NCBI RefSeq assembly: GCF_001006005.1
Contig: NZ_CP011254.1
Coordinates: forward strand, 2,852,001-2,916,000
Origin: Serratia fonticola
GTDB taxonomy: Bacteria; Pseudomonadota; Gammaproteobacteria; Enterobacterales; Enterobacteriaceae
Length of the DNA stretch: 64,000 nucleotides
Direction: 5' to 3'
The notes under the pieces are model-generated. The model saw only the letters and a list, made by a program, of their open reading frames with translations. It was not told the origin of the DNA and searched no databases. The translations under genes were made by a program, and so were the position numbers. Of the stretch, positions 38,644 through 45,329 are shown piece by piece; the first letter of the stretch is position 1, and each line of letters starts with the position of its first letter.

Positions 38644-39507
38644 ATGACTAAAAAAATCTATCACCTTCTCGCATGTGCCATGCTTATGTGTATGGCTTCG
38701 CAGTCGTTTGCCCTTAACCGGATCATCGTCACATCCGCATCGTCTACCCCATCCCCTGTGGCGGGTACCAGGGGAACCTCGATTATATCGTGGACAGGCA
38801 TATCTGACAGCATGGGGTATCCCGTTACCTCGGATCCCTATGCTGCAGGGTACCGTTATTATGGTCCTGTTGTGAAACTGAACGAGACTGTCCCAGACGG
38901 CGCATCTGACTGGTTCTCTATACCCGATAGTGAACTATCCATCGCAATTAACTCTGGTGATACATGGCCAGCCTTGGCGGCTCGCTTTGCACAAACCTTT
39001 GGTTCATCGGGTACTAAGACCGTATATTCATACGGCCCAAGCGAGGTAGGCAAAACCATCTATACTTACTTTGATACGTGCATGGGTGTGGGGAGAACAA
39101 GAGGATATAGTGCTCCTAATCAACCAGCATATGCTGTGGTTGATCCACAAACATGCGCAAAGACACAACAGACTTCGACTCCAACCACCTGTGATATCGT
39201 CGGTCCTAATACCATTGCTCATGGCACGATAAATGCCGCAGAAGTTAACGGATACAGCTCTACAATAAACGCTACCGTCACCTGTTCTAGGGCCGCGACC
39301 ATTGGTTTTCGTATCCTTAACCAAGATATCAACGTAGGGAATGGCATTAAGTCAGAGCTTCAGGTTAACGGTAGTGCAACGCCTTCGACGATCAGTGTGA
39401 CGAAATCAATACCGAAGGCCATAACAATCTCTTCCACGTTACAAGCAACGAATCCGACAGCTGGAACGATCTCAGGTAGCTCGACAATTATCGTTGATGT
39501 TCAGTAA
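38644..39507 (+). CDS. Two-domain fimbrial tip protein, cluster C
   Basis: A 287-residue secreted protein at the end of cluster C. The signal peptide ends SFA. The N-terminal domain (to about 190) is of unknown binding specificity. The C-terminal part from TTCDIVGPNTI to STIIVDVQ is pilin-like with two Cys and the usual final strand. Size and position match the MrpH/PapG-type tip adhesins. The start is placed at 38644 by the signal peptide; there is no clear ribosome site. It has lower GC than the rest of the operon, and decayed pieces of a second copy lie at 41026-41160. Confidence 0.72.
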   Translation: MTKKIYHLLACAMLMCMASQSFALNRIIVTSASSTPSPVAGTRGTSIISWTGISDSMGYPVTSDPYAAGYRYYGPVVKLNETVPDGASDWFSIPDSELSIAINSGDTWPALAARFAQTFGSSGTKTVYSYGPSEVGKTIYTYFDTCMGVGRTRGYSAPNQPAYAVVDPQTCAKTQQTSTPTTCDIVGPNTIAHGTINAAEVNGYSSTINATVTCSRAATIGFRILNQDINVGNGIKSELQVNGSATPSTISVTKSIPKAITISSTLQATNPTAGTISGSSTIIVDVQ

Positions 39508-39547
39508 GTTTTTTGTTATGTAAGATACTTGGAATATAATTATTGAT

Positions 39548-39579
39548 GTCACTGCCAGATTCATGATCTTGGCGGTGAC
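39548..39579 (+). terminator. Long hairpin after the cluster C tip gene
   Basis: GTCACTGCCA (39548-39557) pairs with TGGCGGTGAC (39570-39579) with one G-U, extended inward by AGAT/ATCT. There is no T-tract. It is the likely 3' end of the cluster C message. Confidence 0.5.
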
Positions 39580-39614
39580 TCTATAAATAGAAATTATCAG
39601 AGAGCATAAAAGAA

Positions 39615-40399
39615 GGTACTGTTGCAAATATCAAATGTTGATAAACTGAGCTCTCTTTTTTGCAGAAGGAGCAGCACATGAACCCTTTCCATGGCCGATA
39701 TTATCCTTTTGGCTGTTCGCTGGTACCGCAAATATGGCATCAGTTTTCGCGAACTCCAGGAAATGTTGGCTGAACGCGGCGTTAATATCGTTCACACTAC
39801 GATTTATCGTTGAGTTCAGCGCTATACACCTGAAATGGAAAAACACCTGCGCTGGTATTGGCGTCAACCAACCAACCTACGCCCCCTAGCATATGGATGA
39901 AACCTTCGTCAAAATCAGTTGTAAATGGGTTTATCTGCGCCGTGCAGTAGACAGCTATGGCCGGACTATCGATTTTTATCTTTCCCCTTGCCTCAATACC
40001 AAGGCGGCTCAACGATTTTTGAAGAAAATGCTGAGTAACCTAAGAGATGGGGAATAGTCGCGATGCTTCATTACAGATAAGGTACCGACCTATGACAGAG
40101 CACTGGCGCTGCTGAAACGTGAGGGCAAGTGTCCATTTGGCGTTGAGCATCGGCAGGTGAAAAACCTTAACAACGTGATCGAATGTGATCACGGTAAGCT
40201 GAAGCGGATAACAAATCCGATGCGGGATTCAAATCCATGAAGATGGCTTACTCTACAATCAAAGGGATAGAGGTGATGCCCACGTTATAATCTTGGTACT
40301 ATGACCATCGCCCAGAGCGTGTGGTGAACTATGTATTCAACCTCTAAGATCTTTAAATTGCAGAAAAATTTACTCTAAGCAGCTATTTGCAACAGTGCC
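39615..40399 (+). mobile_element. Decayed IS6-family (IS26-like) insertion sequence
   Basis: Terminal inverted repeats GGTACTGTTGCAAATA (39615-39630) and TATTTGCAACAGTGCC (40384-40399) differ at one position, giving a 785-bp element against about 820 bp for IS26. The 8-bp flanks (TAAAAGAA, CATTTAAC) do not match, so there is no target duplication, which suggests that it formed a cointegrate or deletion, or that a flank was lost. Confidence 0.88.
39678..40346 (+). pseudogene. IS6-family transposase, multiply frameshifted
   Basis: The start MNPFHGR, then in another frame DIILLAVRWYRKYGISFREL, a stop within TTIYR-VQRY, MDETFVKIS in a further frame, YLRRAVDSYGRTIDFYLSP, a stop after LRDGE, then VPTYDRALALLKREGKCP, NNVIECDHGKLKRI and SMKMAYSTIKGIEVM-like remnants. 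The order is that of the IS26 transposase, whose DDE residues fall in MDET, the TDK region and the NNVIE region. At least four disruptions make it inactive. Confidence 0.88.
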
Positions 40400-40627
40400 C
40401 ATTTAACTACATTTACTGCACTAGTTTCCCATGTTATCTGAGTAGCTAACATGTGTGATACGGCAAATGTTGATTGATAGAATAAATAGTCATTTGATGT
40501 TAAGCGATCCTCCGAGGAAGTGGTCGGTACTTCACTCCTGCCGGCCCATTATTTCCTTCTAGCAAGCTAAAAAAATGAACGAAATTAAAAGTTAATAAAA
40601 ATATTTTTAGGTTAAATGGAGGAGGAG

Positions 40628-40828
40628 ATGAAAGAGGTAGTGGTTATTTGTATTTTGTTATTAATTACAGTTGGTTCACTTTATTTGCATTATAACAAAG
40701 TGAAAGGAAGTGCTATTCAATCACGAAGGTCACGAAGGTCACGAAGGTCACGAAGGTCACGAAGGTCACGAAGGTCACGTAGAAACACGCAATCTAAGTT
40801 GAAGTGGTTTATTTGTAAAAATAGGTGA
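40628..40828 (+). CDS. Small membrane protein with a (Ser-Arg-Arg)n tail
   Basis: A 66-residue unrecognised protein. One membrane helix (about 4-22, VVVICILLLITVGSLYLHY) is followed by a short linker, seven Ser-Arg-Arg units and a basic end. The ATG at 40628 sits behind GGAGGAG, an excellent ribosome site. An ATG at 40616 is in frame but would put that site inside the gene. The Arg-rich tail is coded by the 9-bp repeat at 40721. The cytoplasmic tail could bind nucleic acid or phospholipid; that is a guess. The surroundings are AT-rich and transposon-littered. Confidence 0.5.
   Translation: MKEVVVICILLLITVGSLYLHYNKVKGSAIQSRRSRRSRRSRRSRRSRRSRRNTQSKLKWFICKNR
40721..40774 (+). repeat. Six tandem copies of a 9-bp repeat (TCACGAAGG)
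   Basis: TCACGAAGG is repeated six times without error (40721-40774), with a partial seventh (TCACG). Each unit encodes Ser-Arg-Arg in the small membrane protein. Because 9 is a multiple of 3, copy-number change alters the tail length, not the frame. Confidence 0.97.
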
Positions 40829-41025
40829 AATTTTAAATGATATTTTTCACATGGTGCGTGATATTTTCTGATGGAATGATACCTGCCGAGATCCCACTCT
40901 GCCAGCAGAACTGGACAGAGTTATCTGAATGTCTAACGGATGGGATAATTATATGAGGTGCATAAAAAAAACTTTTGCTGCATTGAGGATAAGGAGTTTG
41001 TAAGTGATGTCCAGCCGTGGCTTTC

Positions 41026-41160
41026 GACAATAATATTTGACAGCATAGGGTATCCAGCTATCTTGGATCTATCAAGGAGTTAATTTGGATTTAGTTGTCT
41101 TGCTTGATCCACTAACATGCTCGAAGACACAATAGACCTCGAATCCAACCACCAGTGAGG
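41026..41160 (+). pseudogene. Remnants of a second copy of the cluster C tip gene
   Basis: GACAGCATAGGGTATCCAGC at 41040-41059 matches GACAGCATGGGGTATCCCGT inside the tip gene (about 38808), and CTTGATCCACTAACATGCTC near 41100 followed by GAAGACACAATAGAC matches GTTGATCCACAAACATGCGC, AAAGACACAACAGAC at about 39139. The roughly 300 bases between them are missing and stops interrupt the frame. It is a deleted, decayed duplicate. Confidence 0.75.
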
Positions 41161-41203
41161 CTATAGTGAATTACTCAGCCATCATGGATGTATTCCTATC
41201 ACA

Positions 41204-41356
41204 TTACTCGTCCAGTGTGAATCCCGGATATCGGCGGGGAGATTTATCCTGTAACTCGTTATTCATAACGGCCGTCAGGATCTGTAAAAATAATTCACGT
41301 CTTTTCTTCTCCATTGCATCTGCTATTTTTTGCCATTCGTTTGGCGAACACCTCAT
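41204..41356 (-). CDS. Possible 50-residue protein or gene fragment
   Basis: A short minus-strand frame, ATG at 41356 to TAA at 41204. It starts MRCSPNEWQKIADAMEKKRR and continues as an amphipathic charged helix (ELFLQILTAVMNNELQ), ending PRRYPGFTLDE. The frame is open upstream into the transposase fragment, so it could be the C-terminal stub of a gene cut by that insertion. I do not recognise it, and no clear ribosome site precedes it. Confidence 0.3.
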   Translation of the reverse strand: MRCSPNEWQKIADAMEKKRRELFLQILTAVMNNELQDKSPRRYPGFTLDE

Positions 41357-41394
41357 TGAACGTTTATTCAACAAACGCTGTTGAAGCCGGTTAA

Positions 41395-41650
41395 GGGATT
41401 GCCATCTGCTGACCTTGCTGGATGATCATTCACGCTTCTCGCTCTGTCTGGCGCATTGCCCAGACGAACGACAGTTCACCCTGCAGTCCTAGTTGATAGC
41501 GGTGTTCCAACGTTATAGCTTCCCGGAGAGAATAAGCATGGATAACGGGTCGCCCTGAGGCGACACGACGGGCAGTTGGACCGCTCTAGAACTGTGGTTG
41601 ATGCGTCAGGGTATCCGGGTGGGCCATTCGCAGCCTTACCATCCCCATCG
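41395..41650 (+). pseudogene. IS481-family transposase fragment
   Basis: Reading GATTGCCATCTGCTGACC onward gives DCHLLTLLDDHSRFSL and then AHCPDERQ, the integrase core (rve) of IS481-family transposases. After a frameshift, MDNGSP, then WTALELWLMRQGIRVGHSQP and YHPH follow, the second and third parts of the same core. Both ends are missing and at least two frame changes are present. No terminal repeats are recognised. Confidence 0.75.
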
Positions 41651-41657
41651 CAGTATT

Positions 41658-42134
41658 TCACTTACGTGCACAGTAAAATGATGGCACCTGCCCGGTAGAG
41701 AAAACATACCCTTCTTTAGATGCGGGGTAAGCGGTGAAGTCGAACTTCAGCCCCGGTTCCAGGTAAAACAGAGGGAGGTAACGGGCGAGATCTTTGCTGT
41801 CACTGTTGTCGGCCGGTGTGGTCACCGCTGAAATTGACTTAAGATGATAAACTTGTTTCATCTGATTGAAATCAAAATAGCTTTTTCTGCTGACGCTGGT
41901 GGTCTTGTCGCCCTGCTTAAGGGTGCCCTTTAGGTTGGCGATGCCGTTATCACCCTGGAAGATAAAGTTAACCATGAGGGCCAGCTCCGCATCATCTTTG
42001 TGAACCAGCAGCATGGCTTCGCAGTTAAAATGTGTTTGCTGATATTGGCTATAGAGGCGGTATGCCCCCAGCGCGAGCAACAGGAACAACAAAGAGAGTA
42101 GTGTAAATACGCCGAACAGTTGAGGCTTATTCAT
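41658..42134 (-). CDS. FidL-like membrane protein
   Basis: A 158-residue protein with one N-terminal membrane helix (about 6-28, LFGVFTLLSLLFLLLALGAY) and a periplasmic domain with Cys near residue 38 (FNCEAML) and near the end (FYCARK). The start at 42134 overlaps the regulator's stop by 8 bp (ATGAATAA). It has the same order and layout as the pair at 29422/29900, which supports a functional link between FidL-like and ToxR-like proteins. Confidence 0.68.
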   Translation of the reverse strand: MNKPQLFGVFTLLSLLFLLLALGAYRLYSQYQQTHFNCEAMLLVHKDDAELALMVNFIFQGDNGIANLKGTLKQGDKTTSVSRKSYFDFNQMKQVYHLKSISAVTTPADNSDSKDLARYLPLFYLEPGLKFDFTAYPASKEGYVFSTGQVPSFYCARK

Positions 42135-42924
42135 TATGCTGCCACTCCAGATAATATTCAGAAATACAGAGATTCTTGGTCCCTGAAGCAAATGGCCATT
42201 CGCAGCGAATAACTGAGGCTCGTGGAACCAATGGGTTGGCGGTAAAGTAGACAACCTCCTGTTTTTTGCAGGTGAAGTTGTTCTGCGCAATAAATTGCAT
42301 GTAGGACTGCAACGATGTCTGGCCGCTGTGGAGATAGACAGAACACTGCTCTATATTCCCTACGAAGTTAAAAGTAGAGAAGAAATTCTTGTTCTCTGAG
42401 CTATTCCATGCAGCTAACAGCGCAATACCGACACCAAAAGAGAGACTAAGCAATATTGCCCACACATAGCGAGGCCGAGAGGATGCTTTTTTATCCACTT
42501 TGCTGGGTGTTGGCGGTTGGTTTTCCTCTACGCTAGGTATTTCTTCGGCAGAGGCTGTACTCGTGTCCGGTATTATTCTGGCAACCGGAACCATTGAGGG
42601 GATGGTAAGGCCCTGGCGGGGCACTGTTTTTATCACTGCTTGCTCATAGCCGGCAAGCTTTAATCCTTTACGTAACATAAGGATGTTTTGGTAAAAGGTA
42701 TTGTTAGACACCTCTAAACCATTTTTTTGCCATCCGGCTTCAAACAGATCCCGCTGTGGAACCAGTTCACCTTGTTGGCTTAATAAGAGCTGAAGGCAGC
42801 GTGAGGCTGCGATAAATAGCGTGATTTTCTCACCGTTGACACGAGAGTAAAGCAAGTTTTCCTCAGGCCAAAACTCAACGCTGTCACCGATGAGATAATA
42901 ATAACCGCTACAGTTACTAGTCAT
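42127..42924 (-). CDS. ToxR/CadC-like membrane-anchored winged-helix regulator
   Basis: A 265-residue protein. Winged helix at about 15-108 (RCLQLLLSQQGELVPQRDLF, NTFYQNILMLRKGLKLAGYE, TVPRQGLTI), a Pro/Glu-rich linker, a membrane helix at about 153-173, and a periplasmic domain with Cys in EQCSVYL, TCKKQE, IRCEWP and NLCISE. The ATG at 42924 with AAAGGA is preferred to a GTG nine codons upstream. It diverges from the LuxR-type gene at 43318 and lies upstream of cluster D. Confidence 0.82.
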   Translation of the reverse strand: MTSNCSGYYYLIGDSVEFWPEENLLYSRVNGEKITLFIAASRCLQLLLSQQGELVPQRDLFEAGWQKNGLEVSNNTFYQNILMLRKGLKLAGYEQAVIKTVPRQGLTIPSMVPVARIIPDTSTASAEEIPSVEENQPPTPSKVDKKASSRPRYVWAILLSLSFGVGIALLAAWNSSENKNFFSTFNFVGNIEQCSVYLHSGQTSLQSYMQFIAQNNFTCKKQEVVYFTANPLVPRASVIRCEWPFASGTKNLCISEYYLEWQHNE

Positions 42925-43317
42925 TCCTTTCACTTCCTTGTTCAAAATCACGAGCGTTATTAAAACAAAAAATAACGGACAGCATACAGTTTATTAAATG
43001 AGATTTTTCTTGTTGATTACTAATGCATCACCGCTGAGCTGCCAGGATCCAGGCTGCTCCTGGTCTTGCGTTATAAAACTTAGCAAGATTTTTCTGATTA
43101 GTAAATTGATTAATGTCGATTAATGCTCAAATATATCGCTCTAGGCATCTTCTTAAGGTTGGTTGATCTTAAGTGAAATTTTTCGCATGGCAATGATTTT
43201 ATTGCATTTTTTATATTACTTAAATGAAATTTCACAAGTTGATATAAATTGATTATGGCATTTTGGCGTCGATCGCTAACATGCATCCAACTTTTCAGCG
43301 ATAGTGGCGGGAAGCAG
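42925..43317. promoter_or_regulatory. Divergent spacer between ToxR-like and LuxR-type genes
   Basis: No gene is seen. The region is AT-rich from 42950 to 43250, with a doubled GATTAATG motif at 43108-43127. Promoters for both neighbours must lie here. Confidence 0.35.
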
Positions 43318-43989
43318 ATGTACGATAGCCGACATGGATTTGGCGATAAGTTTGGTAGCGTTATGGACGACGGGTACGGTGTGAACGAATATAATTTCGA
43401 TTTTCATAGTGAAGATATAACTGAGATTTCGTTCCATATCTCCAGCAATAATAGCTACTTTTTACAAGGTATCAGATGCAGCTTGCTTAAGTTGCAGCAA
43501 CAGCATAGTCATGTTGTCTTTGAACATTCGATATCGGATGGTTCGGCACGCAGTGCAATGCTGATTAGCGAAATGATACGTGAAAAGAAAAGCCGAACGT
43601 TGATGGTGGTGATTGCCAGTACTGCGTTATTGAATATATTGTCGCTAAGCATTGAGCAACGCTACAGAGACCGGGTTGTTTTTATTGCAGCCAATGAGTG
43701 TTCTAATGCTCTACTGACACAGATTGCCGATTCACCAAATACAACATGGGCAAAACGCGACAAGTTTATCCCTAAAGGGACCTTGGCTGCGTTAAGCAAC
43801 AGAGAAAAACGGATTTGCTATTATCTTTTTCGCGGTTATACGCCAAAAATGATCGGTGCGATTTTAGGAATTAATATTAAAACGGTCAGCAGTCATCGTG
43901 TGTCCGTTATGAAGAAAATTGGCTGTACCAATAAAATAGGCTTATATAAGACCTTGCGGGTCTATTACGGTACCAGCGTAGAAGGCTGA
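43318..43989 (+). CDS. LuxR-type HTH regulator
   Basis: A 223-residue protein with a C-terminal HTH at about 157-212 (LSNREKRICYYLFRGYTPKM, then NIKTVSSHRVSVMKKIGCTN). The N-terminal domain begins ITEISFHISSNNSYFLQG and has no recognisable phospho-acceptor Asp. The ATG at 43318 with GGGAAG upstream is chosen; the frame is open to a TTG at 43249. It lies 160 bp before cluster D on the same strand and ends in a terminator, so it is a separate unit that may activate or repress that cluster. Confidence 0.78.
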   Translation: MYDSRHGFGDKFGSVMDDGYGVNEYNFDFHSEDITEISFHISSNNSYFLQGIRCSLLKLQQQHSHVVFEHSISDGSARSAMLISEMIREKKSRTLMVVIASTALLNILSLSIEQRYRDRVVFIAANECSNALLTQIADSPNTTWAKRDKFIPKGTLAALSNREKRICYYLFRGYTPKMIGAILGINIKTVSSHRVSVMKKIGCTNKIGLYKTLRVYYGTSVEG

Positions 43990-44024
43990 CCGTTATAACC
44001 TATCTTGAGTGCCGAAGTATAAAA

Positions 44025-44074
44025 ATGAAGCACGTCGCCCATTGGATGATGGGGCGGGCGCTTCATGTTTTTTT
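44025..44074 (+). terminator. Terminator of the LuxR-type gene before cluster D
   Basis: ATGAAGC (44025-44031) pairs with GCTTCAT (44060-44066), with an inner GCCCAT/ATGGGGC stem, then G and seven T. Good intrinsic terminator. Confidence 0.75.
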
Positions 44075-44148
44075 GCAGTCCCCAGACCATGTCTGACATG
44101 GATGGTTATTAGTCGTTTATATCAATTATTTAATAAAGGAATAGAAAT

Positions 44149-44691
44149 ATGAAACTGAACAAATTCATGGTTGCCGCAATCGCTTTGGGTTTTGTTTCTG
44201 CTGCCAATGCTGCACCAAAGGACGCGGGCCATGGCACAATCGAATTCTACGGTTCCATCATTGATGCACCTTGCTCTATCGCCCCAGGCGATGACAACCA
44301 GCGTATCCCAATGGGCCAGATCGCTAACGTGGCGTTGAAAGACGGCGGTAAATCTACCCCTGAAAACTTCTACATCCACCTGGAAAACTGTGATGCATCT
44401 ACCCTTAAAACGGTAACCACCACCTTCACAGGTCCAACTTCTGCGGGTAACGCCGATCTGCTGGGCATCACCGGTACTGCTCGTGGCGCTAGCCTGGCTA
44501 TCACCGACGGTAGCGGCACACTGATCAAACTGGGCCAGGCAACTGCTCCACAGGGCATCCAGGATCAAACCAACATCCTGAACTTCTCTGCTTACCTGCA
44601 GGGCGACATGGGTGCAGACGGTAAAACTGCTTCAGAAATCGTCCCAGGCGACTTCAGCACCACTACTACCTTTACCCTGGCTTATCAGTAA
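44149..44691 (+). CDS. Major fimbrial subunit, cluster D (Pap/MR-P-like)
   Basis: A 180-residue pilin, same length as the cluster C pilin. The signal peptide ends NAA; GHGTIEFYGSIIDAPCSIAP holds the first Cys and LENCDAS the second; C-terminus TFTLAYQ. AAAGGAA lies upstream of the ATG. The downstream order hairpin, PapH-like, usher, chaperone repeats cluster C. Confidence 0.9.
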   Translation: MKLNKFMVAAIALGFVSAANAAPKDAGHGTIEFYGSIIDAPCSIAPGDDNQRIPMGQIANVALKDGGKSTPENFYIHLENCDASTLKTVTTTFTGPTSAGNADLLGITGTARGASLAITDGSGTLIKLGQATAPQGIQDQTNILNFSAYLQGDMGADGKTASEIVPGDFSTTTTFTLAYQ

Positions 44692-44714
44692 GTTTTAACC
44701 GGTCAAGCGGTCAC

Positions 44715-44736
44715 ACATGCGGGGAAACCCGCATGT
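44715..44736 (+). terminator. Hairpin after the cluster D pilin
   Basis: ACATGCGGG (44715-44723) pairs perfectly with CCCGCATGT (44728-44736) around GAAA, followed by TTATTCTT. The T-tract is poor, so it may be an mRNA stabiliser or weak attenuator. It has the same position as the hairpin in cluster C but a different sequence. Confidence 0.7.
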
Positions 44737-44774
44737 TTATTCTTAAGGTCATGGTGTCGAAGGGAATTAACAGC

Positions 44775-45311
44775 GTGAACAAAATGGAATATATCGTGGC
44801 GAGCTGCCTGCTCAGCGCTCTGTTTTGCGTAACCGCAACGGCGGATACGTTTTTGGGACGAGGCCGTGTCGTCATGGAAGGCAGCATTATTGAAACTGCC
44901 TGCGCCATCGAGATGAGCAGCCGTGAGCAAGTGATTGAGATGATCACCGTTCCTGCGTCACAGATTGCTCATGATGGGCAAGGTATCGCTAAACCTTTTG
45001 TCATTCGCTTAATTAACTGCACCTTGCCACGCTTCGATCCCACAATGCCCGATTGGCAGGCATTCCGCGTTACCTTTGATGGTTTGAAGGATGGCGCCTT
45101 ACTGGGTATTGAAGGCGAAGCCCGAGGCGTTGGGCTACAGATCAAAGACCAATCAGGCAACATTGCATTACCCGGCGTAGCTATGCCCCTGGCAGAGTTA
45201 AGCTCCGGAGATAAGCTGCTGCAATACACCGTTAACCTGTTGCCGAATCACCAAATACTGCGAGCCGGTGAGTACCGTTCCACCGTGCGTTTCAAAATGG
45301 ATTATTACTGA
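44775..45311 (+). CDS. PapH-like fimbrial anchor/terminator subunit, cluster D
   Basis: A 178-residue subunit. I use the GTG at 44775 because GAAGGGA lies 8 bp upstream; ATG at 44784 or 44751 are alternatives. Signal peptide, then GRVVMEGSIIETACAIEMSS, INCTLPRFDPT and C-terminus RFKMDYY, all matching the cluster C gene at 31832. Expected to end polymerisation and anchor the fibre. Confidence 0.8.
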   Translation: MNKMEYIVASCLLSALFCVTATADTFLGRGRVVMEGSIIETACAIEMSSREQVIEMITVPASQIAHDGQGIAKPFVIRLINCTLPRFDPTMPDWQAFRVTFDGLKDGALLGIEGEARGVGLQIKDQSGNIALPGVAMPLAELSSGDKLLQYTVNLLPNHQILRAGEYRSTVRFKMDYY

Positions 45312-45329
45312 TAAACGGAATTTTTATCG

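Noticed and set aside
39607..40407. 8-bp target duplication of the IS6-family element
   Set aside because: The flanks TAAAAGAA and CATTTAAC do not match.
40721..40774. CRISPR-like tandem repeat
   Set aside because: The units are 9 bp, directly adjacent and lie in a coding frame; there are no spacers and no cas genes.
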